64,000 bases of DNA. Source: Lepidostoma basale (lineage: Eukaryota; Arthropoda; Insecta; Trichoptera; Lepidostomatidae). The notes beneath the pieces are model-generated. The model saw only the letters and a list, made by a program, of their open reading frames with translations. It searched no databases and had not been told where the DNA came from. The stretch spans positions 434,001 to 498,000 of the forward strand of contig JAHDVF020001552.1 in NCBI GenBank assembly GCA_022606425.2, given 5' to 3'. Shown here piece after piece: positions 53,850 to 64,000 of the stretch. A program made the position numbers and the translations under genes. Position 1 is the stretch's first letter; the number at the start of each line of letters is the position of its first letter.

Positions 53850-54495
53850 TCGTCATTATGGAGTTCTACCGTGTTACGCTTTAAAGTTATCATTAATTAT
53901 TATGTGATTCTTAACTAATCTGATAAGATAATTAAAATATAAATATTTAAGAAAATAGCAAATATTTGAAATCCTTTACCTGTCAAAAACATTGAAAAGC
54001 GACCTTTTTTTATAACATTCCCGGTATCCTTCCTGAAGTGTACGGAATACTGCAGTGTTCCGCTGAAAATGAACCATACAAGCATGTCTCTCCCACTGTT
54101 TGAACAAATTATACAACTTTCTGGAGCGCTTTCCACTTTTCAACTTTATTAATACGAGGAGCATGGACCAATCTGTGATTTATGTAGCTTTCTGGGAAAC
54201 TTTGGACTTTTTCGTTTTAATTCTTTTTCACTTCGACCTCGAGCGAGTAATGTTCCGGATGGAAGAATGTTCACACCATTATTTATTAAGTATTAGAACT
54301 GAGTTATAACTGAGTTTACTACCTTACAATCAGTTAAAACTTATTTCGGATCAAAATCATATTACAATTTTATTTTCTTAATTTCGCTTATAATATGCTG
54401 ATTCAATATATAAAGTGTAAATAGTCTTTAAATTTCAGATTGATTTTATTTACTTCGAGGAATGTGACTGTAACCACACTTACATTGGCAATCTA
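53850..54495. other. Intron, nothing recognised
   Basis: A frame on the - strand at 53915-54136 shows no known motif and AT-rich flanks; not called as a gene. Confidence 0.45.
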
Positions 54496-54499
54496 ATCG

Positions 54500-54575
54500 A
54501 CTATTTTCAAATGTCAATTGTAATGCCTTAGATGGGCGAAACATGTCATTCCCATAAAACATAATAAATATCTGA
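54500..54575 (+). repeat. Family 5 half element
   Basis: TAATGCCTTAGATGGGCGAA, ACATGTCATTCCCATAAAAC, ATAATAAA. Confidence 0.6.
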
Positions 54576-55239
54576 ATTTTACGATAGGCATATTTACGTA
54601 GATCTGTTTTGCTTTATTTTTTCTGTTGTTTATTTATTTGTGAAATTCTTATAATACAGATAAATCTAAAATACTAACGTAAATAATGTATTATATAGTC
54701 AACGTTTTTAAAAAAGGATTTGAACGATTAAATTCTTTGAATTTTCTTTTCAACATTGTATTTTCAAAACACTTTTGTGCAGTTTTCACAAAAATGTTTC
54801 GATCCATAGAAGCCGTTCCTCTGCGTATAAATTTTGATAGAGAAACATGTTTGTGAAAAGTGCAAAAATGTTTAATGAAAATATGAGGAATCAAATGTGA
54901 ATCCACACATAGTGATATCGAATATAGAAGGGAATAAATTATTAGCTGTTTTCTGATTATTACGTATTTATATTTCCTTCAACATTGACAGGTCCCGGGT
55001 TAAGGGTAGGAAATGAGCAGAAGGATGAGGGGTGCCGACCCTATAATGGTTTTCTCGTGTTTGGTCCCAGGTATTAATTGACATGGATCTAAAATCCGGA
55101 ATTCTTGCAGTGTTTTACGAAATTGAATAAATAAAATCTCATCCGATATATTTAATGTATTAAGTGAACAATTACTCTGATTAAATTATCAATATGCATT
55201 TTTTCAAGTTTCAACATTTCTTTATTTCTCCTTTTCTTT

Positions 55240-55410
55240 ATTATATACTTTGTATATATAAAACAACACTTACATTTAAAAAATAAAATTACATATACGA
55301 GTACATGTTTCGGACAACCAGCTTTCTTCAGTGATACATATTCAAAATATTATAAAATTGTTCACGTGATCTGAGAGATGTTATAAAGATTTATTTTGCA
55401 ACGTTTTTTG
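55240..55410 (-). ncRNA. Hammerhead-bearing unit, family 1, stem II broken
   Basis: - strand core CUGAAGA (55325-55331), GAAAC and ACAUGU (55303-55308) are intact, but deletion leaves AAGC against GUCC, so stem II cannot form fully. Confidence 0.68.
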
Positions 55411-55800
55411 GAAGAAGAAATTCAACATTTCTAACTGAAACAGATCTTTCATTCATGTTAAAGTGATTAAATTTCGAGATAAACTTATGTAATTATCTTC
55501 TTCTTCTTCCTTTTTGTAGGCCTATGTGGTATGTTCTCCAGAGTGTTGCTCCTCCTGAGAGGTAGATTCCCAGCTGTCCTTCCATATTTTAGGAGCTCTT
55601 CCACGAGGATGAGTCCCATGAGGCTGATTATGTAATGCAATATAGGGGAGTCTGGTGGTGTCCATTCCTTTAACATGACCGTACCAGTCGCTTTTTCGCT
55701 GTCTGCTCCATCTTATAATATCCTCAACCTCACATATCTCTCTTATTCCGGTGTTGCTTGCGCGATCTCTGTGTCTTGCCTCCTATAGTTCTCAGTGTAT

Positions 55801-55845
55801 TCATCTCGGAAGTCCTCAAAACTTGTTTAAGGACTTCCGAGATGA
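55801..55845. repeat. 45-bp palindrome with 16-nt arms
   Basis: TCATCTCGGAAGTCCT and its exact complement flank 13 nt. It lies where TYG..LRTSEM should be in the LINE. Confidence 0.88.
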
Positions 55846-56000
55846 TTCTAATTGTAATCTTACTCTTAATGGCCATGACTTTGTTTTTCCATATTGTGGA
55901 TTTTAGAGCGCCAGAGATTGCAGCTGCCTTGTTTACTTGGGTTTGTATTTCTTCCCGCATATCAGCTCCCTCCACCAGGTCTATGCCTAGATACTTGAAG

Positions 56001-56019
56001 GTCCTAACCTAACCTAACC
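56001..56019. repeat. Short TTAGG-type (telomere-like) run
   Basis: About three CCTAA units. TTAGG is the usual insect telomere repeat; here it is interstitial inside a LINE. Confidence 0.6.
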
Positions 56020-56329
56020 TTTGGGTTGATTTTCTGATGTGGGTGTTTTGAAAAAGGTCATACATTTCGTTTTTTCGATAGAGATCGTCATGTTGTATTT
56101 CTTGCAGGCGTTACGTAGTCTGTCTAGCATTTTGTAAGTCATTATTGTTTTCAGCTATGATTATAGCATCGTCTGCATAATATACCACATTGACAATAAT
56201 ATCATCTTGTATTGAAAACATGCATATAAAATAACTTAGAGGTGTATTCCATCGGTATGATAAGATTTGTAATCCGGCTATATTGTACATTGAAATGTAA
56301 GTGGCGTTACGTCTGAATAACATTCAAAC

Positions 56330-57245
56330 ATTCATATAACACACTAGTGTAATTAATACGTTTAACTTTAAGTAAATAAATATCAGGAATGGTTGTCGAC
56401 TTATCTTTGAGAAAAGAAAGCCGAGAATTTGGACGTCACATTATTACTTTTATCTATAATAGTTGAAGGTTGTATATACATTTCGAGAGTTCTGGATTTT
56501 TTTTGGTTTCGTTAACTATTTGTAAATGAATATTGTGGGTTGTTAAATCTTCGTGATATTATGTCAAACTGCCAATGTTTACGAGTATGCCTGTATTGTT
56601 TGAAATATTTAGTCATCATCTGGAACCTATATTATTTTGGTATGATGATTTACGTTTTTTTAACGAAAATTTTATAAATTACAACACAAGTTTTTTTTTC
56701 TCACTTTTAAGTTTATTTTTCTCAATATCTATCGAAGACTTAACACTATCATAATTGGAAGAACGATATAAACTTGTATAAAAAGATTTTATGTAATATT
56801 ATTGCATATAAAAAATAGTCTTTACGGAATTCCACATTGTGAACGCCATAATTTTAGCAGCTTTAGTTAAAAGAATTTATTAAATTATCTTTATTAACAC
56901 ATAAATATAATTAAATTCAAAATTAAATCATAAAACTTTTTGGATTACAGCGCTTAAGTACATCATACACTCTCAAAACCCAAATATCGTTTGATTTTTT
57001 TGGGTTACGCGACTTCTTTGGAGAGATGAAACATAACGCGATATTCCAGATTTTATTCTTAACTGTACTTTAATATAACAATTGCAGCTTATATTTATTT
57101 TTCTATATTCTACAATTAATTTACTAGAAGAATTTGTAAAGTATTGAATCTACAATATTTCACGATAAACTATCGTGCATCATTATCAAGCATTTACACA
57201 AATTTGTTTTCCATGACTTGTCGTTTCAATAGTTTATTTTTGTTT
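56330..57245. other. AT-rich intron up to the catalytic exon
   Basis: No repeat family recognised; the last 40 bp hold the pyrimidine-rich acceptor region. Confidence 0.5.
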
Positions 57246-57251
57246 TCCTAG

Positions 57252-57509
57252 GATTCGACAAGTACAAGGGCGGGCTGGACACCGTGCACGACCTGACGGG
57301 GCTGTACTCCGTGTACACGAGCTGGCGGTCCATCGAGATCATGTTCCATGTGAGCACGCAGCTGCCCTACGAGAGGCACGACCCGCAGAAGCTACAGAGG
57401 AAGCGCCACATTGGCAACGACATCGTCTGCGTGGTCTTCTTGGAGGCGGACAACACGGGCTTCTCGCCCGCCTGCATCAAGAGCCATTTTCTGCACACAT
57501 TCATATTGG
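57252..57509 (+). CDS. Rapgap1: Rap-GAP catalytic exon with HIGND motif
   Basis: This exon encodes the catalytic core of a Rap GTPase-activating protein, which speeds GTP hydrolysis on Rap and so shuts off Rap signalling at membranes. The acceptor is TTTTCCTAG; the first two bases complete a Gly codon from the previous exon. The protein reads GFDKYKGGLDT, then TG-x-x-SVYT, EIMFHVSTQLPY, QRKRHIGNDIVCVVF and SHFLHTFIL. KRHIGND is the family signature; by analogy with human Rap1GAP its His and Asn correspond to the catalytic-helix residues, and the Asn acts in place of the arginine finger of other GAPs. The donor is G|GTAAGG, leaving phase 1. Reading past the donor soon gives unrelated sequence and a stop at 57646, so the splice site is real. 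The rest of the domain lies downstream. GC is clearly above that of the flanks. Confidence 0.95.
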
Positions 57510-57659
57510 GTAAGGATTTCTTATTCTTCTTCTACCACGATCCTTATTCCAGTCAAGTTTTTAATATTACGCAGCCACGACACCTGCGGCGAGAACCACG
57601 TCGCCCTCCGATTTTGCCCATTAACCTTAGTTGGAGAATCAAATAAAAATTCTTTTTTT

Positions 57660-58290
57660 TATTGTTTTCAAAAGACATTACAAATGTATTAAGAATTTTT
57701 GGCATATATTTGAGAACGGATAACTAGGAACGCACGTAAGAAAGTTGTAGGTAGAAATAATACAAAGATAGATATTTGTCTTCAGAACGTACTTTCAATA
57801 ATTTGAAAGACGTCGATCTCTGAGTAAATCGTGTTCAACAGACTGATTGTTCTTCCCACCAGTGCCACCAGAAGCAGGTTGGTTCTGGTGATCCGTAGGT
57901 AAAACAATCTATGCTCGCATCGTCGGATATATCTATCGGGAACAAAAAGATCAACACCCTCCAGCCCTGTCGAGTTCTCGAAATATCTCCTGATTAATCT
58001 TAATTAATGAGAAACGAGAAACTTAAATATTCGGAGGTGCGAGGAGTCCTCAATATTCCCAAAAAATACCTTGCGGTAGAACCACGGATAGCTACCATAA
58101 TCCCTCATGTAAGCGATGCCTCAGATGCAAACCAATGAGTTGTATAGGACTCTGAGCACACGGATCTCTGGGATGGCATCTCTAAAAACCTTCCGTTCCA
58201 AATAATGAAGCCCAACATATTTGACTCCATGCAAGATAAAAAAAATCCGATTCATTTTAACAATTTTCTGCTACAATGATCTCCCCTCAG
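57660..58290 (-). mobile_element. Jockey-like LINE, degenerate 3' half
   Basis: AAGACATTACAAATG, AACGTACTTTCAATAATTTG, CAGGTTGGTTCTGGTGATCC, TTGTATAGGACTCTGAGCAC match the copies at 30010 and 61915. It begins 150 bp after the catalytic exon. Confidence 0.75.
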
Positions 58291-58514
58291 GACTTCTGAT
58301 TTGCTGGAAAAATCTGCCTACGGTAAATGAAGCATTCTTCTGTGTAGTCACATTTCTAACCGGTTCGTAGTACGCACTTTCAGACACCATACAACAAAAC
58401 AGACCAAATAATATAACACTTGGATATTATTTTGGAAGAAGTCTCACTGTATAATCTGCACATAGTTTTTTCAATATTTTTAGAAAATAATATGTAAAAA
58501 AAATATTTAATAAA

Positions 58515-58665
58515 CGTATGTTTTATACAAGTTTTAATAAATTTAATGGGAATGATATGCTTTGCCTTGCTAAGATACTTACAATCAAATGTTGTTTGCT
58601 CAGATATTTGATAATACCTTAACAAGGTGAAAATATCATAAAACATTTAGGAAACAGACGCTTTC
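58515..58665. repeat. Inverted-repeat element, family 5
   Basis: TACAAGTTTTAATAAATTTA, ATGGGAATGATATGCTTTGC; right ATTTGATAATACCTTAACAA, GGTGAAAATATCATAAAACA. Confidence 0.6.
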
Positions 58666-58669
58666 ATTC

Positions 58670-59385
58670 GTATTAACTATCAAAAAATATCTATAACTGT
58701 TTCTTGTACATTATTTTCCCCCATCTCATAGTGTATTTTAACACAGCGATAGAACTGCTCACGGTACGAAATGTCCCAGAATGGTCATGTATATTTTCCA
58801 TGAAACCATCAAAATTGAAATCAACGGTTGTATGAATTGTATTAATTAATTTTGGCTACCTCCACTTAAATGGAAAATTCCGATCCTTATTTCACCAATA
58901 CCTCCAGAATACGCCATTGTTGTGCCTTCGTCATTCCTTCAAATTCATTTAACTTATTAAACTCGTTAAAACATCCTCCCTCCCCGCTGGAAAAGAAAAC
59001 TCGATGAATTCATAATAACATTGTTTAGAACCCAATTTCTGTAGACGAAAACAATGAAAAATATTTCACTTCATTGCCCCAAAAGAAAATATCGAAATTT
59101 CCATTTAATTTTAATTTTCATTCCTTTACAATCTATTTGAATGATTCGACGGAAACTTTGTTGTTGAGATTGATATTTCCTTCGTTTTTATCAGTTGACA
59201 ATTTCTAAACAATGCAGACATCTATACAACTAACATCATATTTTTAACAAATTCTAACCTTTATGAATATAATTTACCATTTAATTTTTTATCATCTTAA
59301 ATTGGATGATTACAGAAGTATTGTCACTAAATCACTGTAATAGAAGCTAAGAAAAAGTCTAGGAAAACATTATATCTTCTCATCT
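58670..59385. other. AT-rich intron, nothing recognised
   Basis: No signature found. Confidence 0.5.
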
Positions 59386-59389
59386 GGTG

Positions 59390-59650
59390 TCGCGTCAGGT
59401 CCCCCCAACATTGACCTCGTTTATATCCAATCCTTTATACTCCGCAGTCAGGATGACTGCCTTCTCCTAACTCTTTGCTGTCCGGCTTCTTCTTGTCCAC
59501 TATTATCAGCTGAAGGGGGCGGTATTTTTCTCTCCTTAGCACATAACTATATATCGGACATATCTAACCTTTACACTCTACAAAAGCTCTCTATTGGCTC
59601 CAGCTCTCTGTAGTACGCCTGCCTTACTGACATTTGCACAGGAAAATATC
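59390..59650 (-). mobile_element. Degenerate RTE-like LINE fragment
   Basis: GTCGCGTCAGGTCCCCCCAA, CAGTCAGGATGACTGCCTTC, AGGGGGCGGTATTTTTCTCT correspond to the 38040-38520 family. Confidence 0.65.
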
Positions 59651-60084
59651 GCGTAACTATTATAAAATGATTAATTACTCAAAGGCGACTCTTGTCACTT
59701 GGATAGAAAACTGTAGTGATTGATACTCTGTCTTCTTCTCTGAAGAAACGGCGCGATGGTTAGTTAGTCGAAACATTTTTGAGATGTTATTTAAATGTGT
59801 ATACTTATTTTTTTTTAAATCAACGATATTTTATTTTATCATATAGTCAAAACCACTCGTAGTCTCAATTCTTTGGCCAGAAGCCCAAGACAATTTGCTT
59901 AAACTGTTTTCACGTGGAATTGTAAATTTTTTGTCGATTTCGTAGAAAAAGCTTTTGTAATTCTCAATCATAGGGAATCTTCAATCATCTTCACAGAAAA
60001 ATCTCTTAACTGGTTCTTGAGATGCCACTTGAGCCTTGGGCCACGTGGCAGTTTCCCGTTGCTTTCCACGTTATTTTGTAGCTT

Positions 60085-60305
60085 ATAGGTTATTTGAACC
60101 CAATTATTGTTTATATTTTTCATCTATTAATTTTCATGGCTTGGGATAGTTTAATAGTCTACCGCTATTTTTTATTTTCACGTGAATTCTACCAGACCAC
60201 AGACATCGTGAGAATTTTTTTCAGGCTGTAATTGTTGGGAATCGAACTCAGGACCTTCGATGTGGTAGTCATAACTGTTATCACTCTGCCACTAAGACCG
60301 CCAAT
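60085..60305 (-). mobile_element. tRNA-derived SINE
   Basis: TAGGTTATTTGAACCCAATT tail, body, B box complement GGGAATCGAACTCAGGACC, head GTTATCACTCTGCCACTAAG. Confidence 0.8.
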
Positions 60306-60424
60306 GTCATTTATTAATCGAATCTTCACGCGCATACAAAAACGTATTTACGTGAATATCATTCAAACGATATGCAAAATGTATTAAGTTTGTCTTTCTA
60401 CGGTCCAACGTGTTTTCTTCATCT

Positions 60425-61035
60425 TCTTCTTATTCTTCAGACTTCTTCCCTCCACTACTGAATATCTCCTTCTCCGGTCTCAATCTAATGATTGGTCTGC
60501 AGCAAGGCGACCCATCTCCTCTTCCACTCCACTTGGTCCTCGGCAACTCTCTTCAACTCCGCATAAGAGGTGCAGCCCATATCTCCGCAAATCTGGTCTA
60601 GGTACCCCTGGTGAGGTCGTCTTCTACCAATCGATCTTTCGACCATTCCCTCTAATACATCATGCAGGAAACATTCCAAACAATCCATCTTGCGCGTGGT
60701 GTCTCTCCGCTATGGTGTTCAACATGTACCTATTATCTTCAACTCTGCTAAGAACCTCCTCATTTGTAAGGTGGTCTCTCCATGAAACATGAGCAATTTG
60801 TCGGTAGGTCCACATCTCAAATGCCTCCAACCTTTTGCGTTCTCTTTCGCCCAGGCACCAAGTCTCGCATCCGTACAGTAAAACACTCCACACCAATGTT
60901 TTCATAAGTTAGATCTATGTTAGTGAGGTTTAGATCTATGTTGTTGGCCTCGAACATTTTAGATTTTTTATTCAAGGCAAGTTTAGCCTGGTGGATACGA
61001 CTATTGACGCCTTTCTTTGATCGACCACCCCATGT
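60425..61035 (-). mobile_element. RTE-like LINE C-terminal region
   Basis: GGRSKKGVNSRIHQAKLALN, KKSKMFEANN; then MKTLVWSVLLYGCETWCLGE, RKRLEAFEMWTYRQIAHVSW, RDHLTNEEVLSRVEDNRYML and YAELKRVAEDQVEWKRRWVA. Matches 12930-13115 at the end. The best preserved copy of its family. Confidence 0.83.
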
Positions 61036-61044
61036 AATGCAGAA

Positions 61045-61275
61045 CTGAATATAGACCTTTTATTTTCCTCCATTCGCCCCTGTTTTGTCGCTTCTGCATC
61101 CAGGTCATTCCAGTTATTCGGGCAAAGTCGTCAGTTCATATTTTAGGTGGACTTCCGACACTCGTTTTCATTGTTTAATTGAAGTATTCTGAATGTCCGT
61201 TGGATACTGCCCACTGCCACTTCAAGTAAGCTGTACAATCCATGATGTCGGCTATTTTAGTTCGGCGTCTTATTT
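61045..61275 (-). mobile_element. RTE-like LINE fragment
   Basis: EIRRRTKIADIMDCTAYLKW, QWAVSNGH, SVGSPPKI-TDDFARITGMTW, MQKRQNRGEWRKIK. It follows directly upstream of the 60425 copy. Confidence 0.7.
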
Positions 61276-61914
61276 CTTTATTTTTTATTTGTGTGTGAAA
61301 ATGTTTTTTTTTTCGTTTCTATAAGCGTAATGAAAAACGATCATTCCGTAAATTGTTCGCTCCGGAGATGAATCATGAATGAGTGATGAATGTCGCGGGT
61401 ACCTACTCGCACGCAGCATCTTTATTATTTGCCCTGAATAATCGTGACAGTTTTCTTATTTGACAATGACAAATCTTGCGGCTCCGTCCTAAACGCGGAG
61501 CAAGATGCGTATTGGTGTGATCGGAACAAATTGAATTTTTTATAAAACAATCAAACTGGTATACAACGTGTATCCTAATCGATTGTGTGATTGATGGTAT
61601 TTGCGTACACTTCTCTGAGATCATATTTACAATACATTCGCTTATTTTGTACCATTCTATATGATGTTTATTTGATATTGAAATTCCTACACAGTATTTT
61701 ATTGTCACTCATTTCAAATATGTATAAAAAGAACTAGAATTAAATTATTAATAATACTTACTTATTTCATGCCAAACAACTCTTATAGATTTTTAACCTG
61801 CTTGGTAGTTTTCGCTTCTGTACCTTTTGCTTCCAGCAGTCCGATTCGCTCTACCTACAAGAACATTATTCAGTAGGCTCTTCTTTTCTTCCTACAAATT
61901 TAACTTTGATTGAA

Positions 61915-62700
61915 GAGTTCAAATCAAATCAGTTTATTTTCTCAAAAGATATTACAAACAACGTTTATAGTTTAAGAATTTATTGAAATAAGGTAAAATA
62001 TAATAAATATATAATACCAGGAACGCATGAGAGATGGTTCGACATTAGGAATGCAAGATACTCTCCAAAGTTAGAGTATTTGTCTTCTGAACGTACTTTC
62101 ACGAATATGAAAGCCATCGATCTCCGAAGCGATCATGTTCAGCAGTTTGATTGCTCTCCCCACCGGCATCACCAGAGGCCGGTTGGTTCTGCATGCTGGG
62201 AGATAAAACAGTCTGTGCTGACGCTGTCAAAGATAAACATCCGGAACATAAAGATGGATAGCCTCCAAGATGACGGAATTCTCAAAGAATCCCCTGATAA
62301 GTCGGTAAAGAAGAAATGGGTAAGTGTGCACCCACCCCTTCTTATCTGTAAACTATTGGTCCCCAGTATGCCCAAGAGGAATGCAATGGGATGAAGCAAC
62401 GGATAGCCAAACTACCTCATGTAGAGATATCTCAGAAATTTTTTCTGAACCCTCTCTAACATAAGCGAGTACTCGCCTCGTGGGGACTCAATATCACCGA
62501 ACCACACTCGAGCCGGCTCCGGACCAACGAGATATGCAAAATTCGCAAAACATAGGGATTCTTGAAAACTCTACCAGTTCGGAGAATAAATCCCAACATT
62601 TTCAGTGCAACTCCACATATTTACTCGATGTGAGCATCGAAAGTCAGCCTACTTTCACAAACAATACCAAGATCCTTAATCGTTGAAACACGCTGAAACG
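61915..62700 (-). mobile_element. Jockey-like LINE 3' half
   Basis: TCAAATCAAATCAGTTTATT tail; AATACCAGGAACGCATGAGA, GATGGTTCGACATTAGGAAT; then complement of a reverse transcriptase end. Same family as 30010. Frameshifted throughout. Confidence 0.77.
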
Positions 62701-62809
62701 CACAGTTGATTGTAACACCTGATCATGCTAACATCGTTAGGTTAGGTAAGCTCTCGCGACAATTTCAAAAGAAATATAATCAATTGTGATATTTTTTAAC
62801 AGTGTTTTA

Positions 62810-63075
62810 ACTAACTAACTAAACATCACGCCGTCTCTCCAAAGGGGTTGGCAGAAAGAGGGGTAGGCAGAAAGAATGGACTTGTTTGCGATGATAACTT
62901 TAAGTGCACCATTCACTTTATTGCCTGCCCTAACCCTTCTTTCAATATCCGTCACCACTCGCCCATATTTTGTTAATATACTACCCAAATATACGAACTC
63001 ATCTACTTGCTCCAAATTTTCACCATTCACGCTAATGTTGCAGGATTGATTGCATGATTTCTTCTTTTTCAAAAA
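62810..63075 (-). mobile_element. TAAC-family LINE with internal deletion and duplicated terminus
   Basis: SCNISVNGENLEQVDEFVYL, GSILTKYGRVVTDIERRVRA, GNKVNGALKVI then directly the terminus. GGGGTTGGCAGAAAGAG and GGGGTAGGCAGAAAGAATGG are a direct duplication. Confidence 0.8.
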
Positions 63076-63359
63076 TCAGTACTTTATTAAATTAAACAGT
63101 TAATGATGTTGAAATATCATAAGTGTTTCCACCAAAACAATTTATTATCTTCGTAGAGGTTTTACTCCGGTCGGTCTTGGCGCGTACAGGGTCTTGATTA
63201 CTCTGATCTCTTCGGCTCGGCATGCGTACCACAACCGACTCTCATAGTGGTTCATCGTATAGATCTCTTGGTTACTCCTATGCATCCAAGTTCCCGCTGC
63301 AACATCAGGTGTGGTCTCAGGATTGCAGTAAAAAATCTTAAATTTGTAATAAAATTATA

Positions 63360-63776
63360 AGATGAGAATCTATAAAGCATGCGTAAGACCAATAATAACA
63401 TATGGCGTCGAAGCAAGGGCAGACACAGTAAGGACCAAACGAGTTTTGAGGACTTCCGAAATGAAGACACTCAGGACGATAGCAGGCAAGAAACTGAGGG
63501 ATCGCGTGAGGAACACCAGAATAAGAGAAATATGTGAGATGGAGGATATTATAAGATGGAGCAGACAGCGAAAAAGGGACTGGTACGGTCATGTCCAAAG
63601 AATAGACACTACCAGACTCCCCTATATTGCATTGCATAATCAACCTCATGGGACTCGTCCTCGTGGAAGATCTCCTAAAAGATGGAAGGACAGCTGGGAA
63701 TCTACCTCACAGGAAGAGCAACACTCTGGAGAACAGACCACATAGGTCTACAATAAAGAAGAAGAAGAAGAAGTAA
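63360..63776 (+). mobile_element. GAA-tailed RTE-like LINE C-terminus, open frame
   Basis: 127-residue frame: MRIYKACVRPIITYGVEARA, DTVRTKRVLRTSEMKTLRTI, AGKKLRDRVRNTRIREICEM, IRWSRQRKRDWYGHVQRIDT, RGRSPKRWKDSWESTSQEEQ. Tail AGAAGAAGAAGAAG. Its frame is still open, so it is a fairly recent insertion. Confidence 0.85.
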
Positions 63777-64000
63777 TAAAATTGAAAGTTAAATTTTCTA
63801 CACAGAGGAATGGCATTTACGACCCGAAACATGTTTGTTGTATTACCTTGTTAGGAAATGAATGTTTGCGATTCTATATATGCACACACACATACGATGT
63901 GTGTTTTCCGTACTTGTCCTTAAACGATAAAAACCTCATCACTCGCCGCGATAAGAGAATTATTTTGAATGTGTTGCATGGAATGGAGTAGGTATGTTTG

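Larger units (their letters stand above)
55495..56095 (-). mobile_element. GAA-tailed RTE-like LINE copy
   Basis: MEGADMREEIQTQVNKAAAI, SGALKSTIWKNKVMAIKSKI, then broken by a short palindrome, VLRTSEMNTLRTIGGKT, ending in the same tail as 63360. AGAAGAAGAAG at its end (55498-55510). TTAGG-type units near 56005 lie inside it. Confidence 0.8.

Noticed and set aside
53915..54164. Small protein-coding gene on the - strand
   Set aside because: Two overlapping frames without motif, splice signals or composition change; most likely chance frames.
55258..55400. Fully active hammerhead
   Set aside because: Core bases are intact, but a deletion removes stem II pairing, so it is listed only as decayed.
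57510..57646. Continuation of the Rap-GAP reading frame past 57509
   Set aside because: A GTAAGG donor lies there, the downstream residues stop matching the family, and composition drops to intron level.
62705..62765. Another family 2 hammerhead
   Set aside because: CUGAUCA and loss of GAAAC leave too little of the core to support it.
14386..64000. Penelope-like element coding sequence
   Set aside because: I looked because hammerheads occur in that class, but saw no Penelope reverse transcriptase or GIY-YIG signature.

Overview
The window is AT-rich animal DNA, most probably from an insect. No bacterial gene organisation is visible. The only host gene I can support is carried on the + strand by three spliced exons at 29791-29971, 49227-49371 and 57252-57509. 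They join in frame and encode the start and catalytic half of a Rap-GAP domain, including the H-I-G-N-D signature that holds the catalytic asparagine. The closest family by eye is Rap1GAP (insect Rapgap1). The introns between them are about 19.3 kb and 7.9 kb, and the rest of the gene lies outside the window. The insect assignment rests on the retroelement types (RTE-like LINEs of the kind common in moths and other insects, mariner transposons), short TTAGG-type repeats and the composition; the order is not determined.

Nearly everything else is transposon debris in introns and flanks. There are two decayed mariners, one with both terminal inverted repeats and its right end about 50 bp upstream of the first visible exon. 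There are several dozen 3'-truncated non-LTR fragments in at least four groups: an RTE-like family with TAAC-repeat tails, RTE-like families with GAA-repeat tails, a jockey-like group, and a CR1-like group ending in ATT repeats. There are about nine tRNA-derived SINE copies with two different 3' tails, and several inverted-repeat MITE-like families, some nested.

The most interesting content is a set of at least seven dispersed repeat families that carry hammerhead-ribozyme motifs: CUGANGA, a short stem II, GAAA, then a short palindrome (ACAUGU, ACCGGU or ACAGCUGU) and a cleavable base. About ten copies keep the full core. The best, 37917-37962 on the - strand, also has a 7-bp stem I. Many copies sit at the head of long inverted repeats or as divergent inverted pairs. 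The palindromic stem III implies cleavage in tandem or dimeric transcripts, as described for Penelope-like elements, retrozymes and some animal satellites, but no Penelope-type coding sequence is visible here.

A second pattern is a set of near-perfect short palindromes, mostly inside retroelement fragments, which look like template-switch products.

Layout: 1-28 kb is repeats (upstream intron or intergenic); 28.3-29.7 kb a mariner; 29.8 kb an exon; 30-49 kb an intron full of LINEs, SINEs and ribozyme repeats; 49.2 kb an exon; 49.4-57.2 kb an intron with nested LINE/SINE insertions; 57.3 kb the catalytic exon; 57.5-64 kb downstream intron with LINE fragments.
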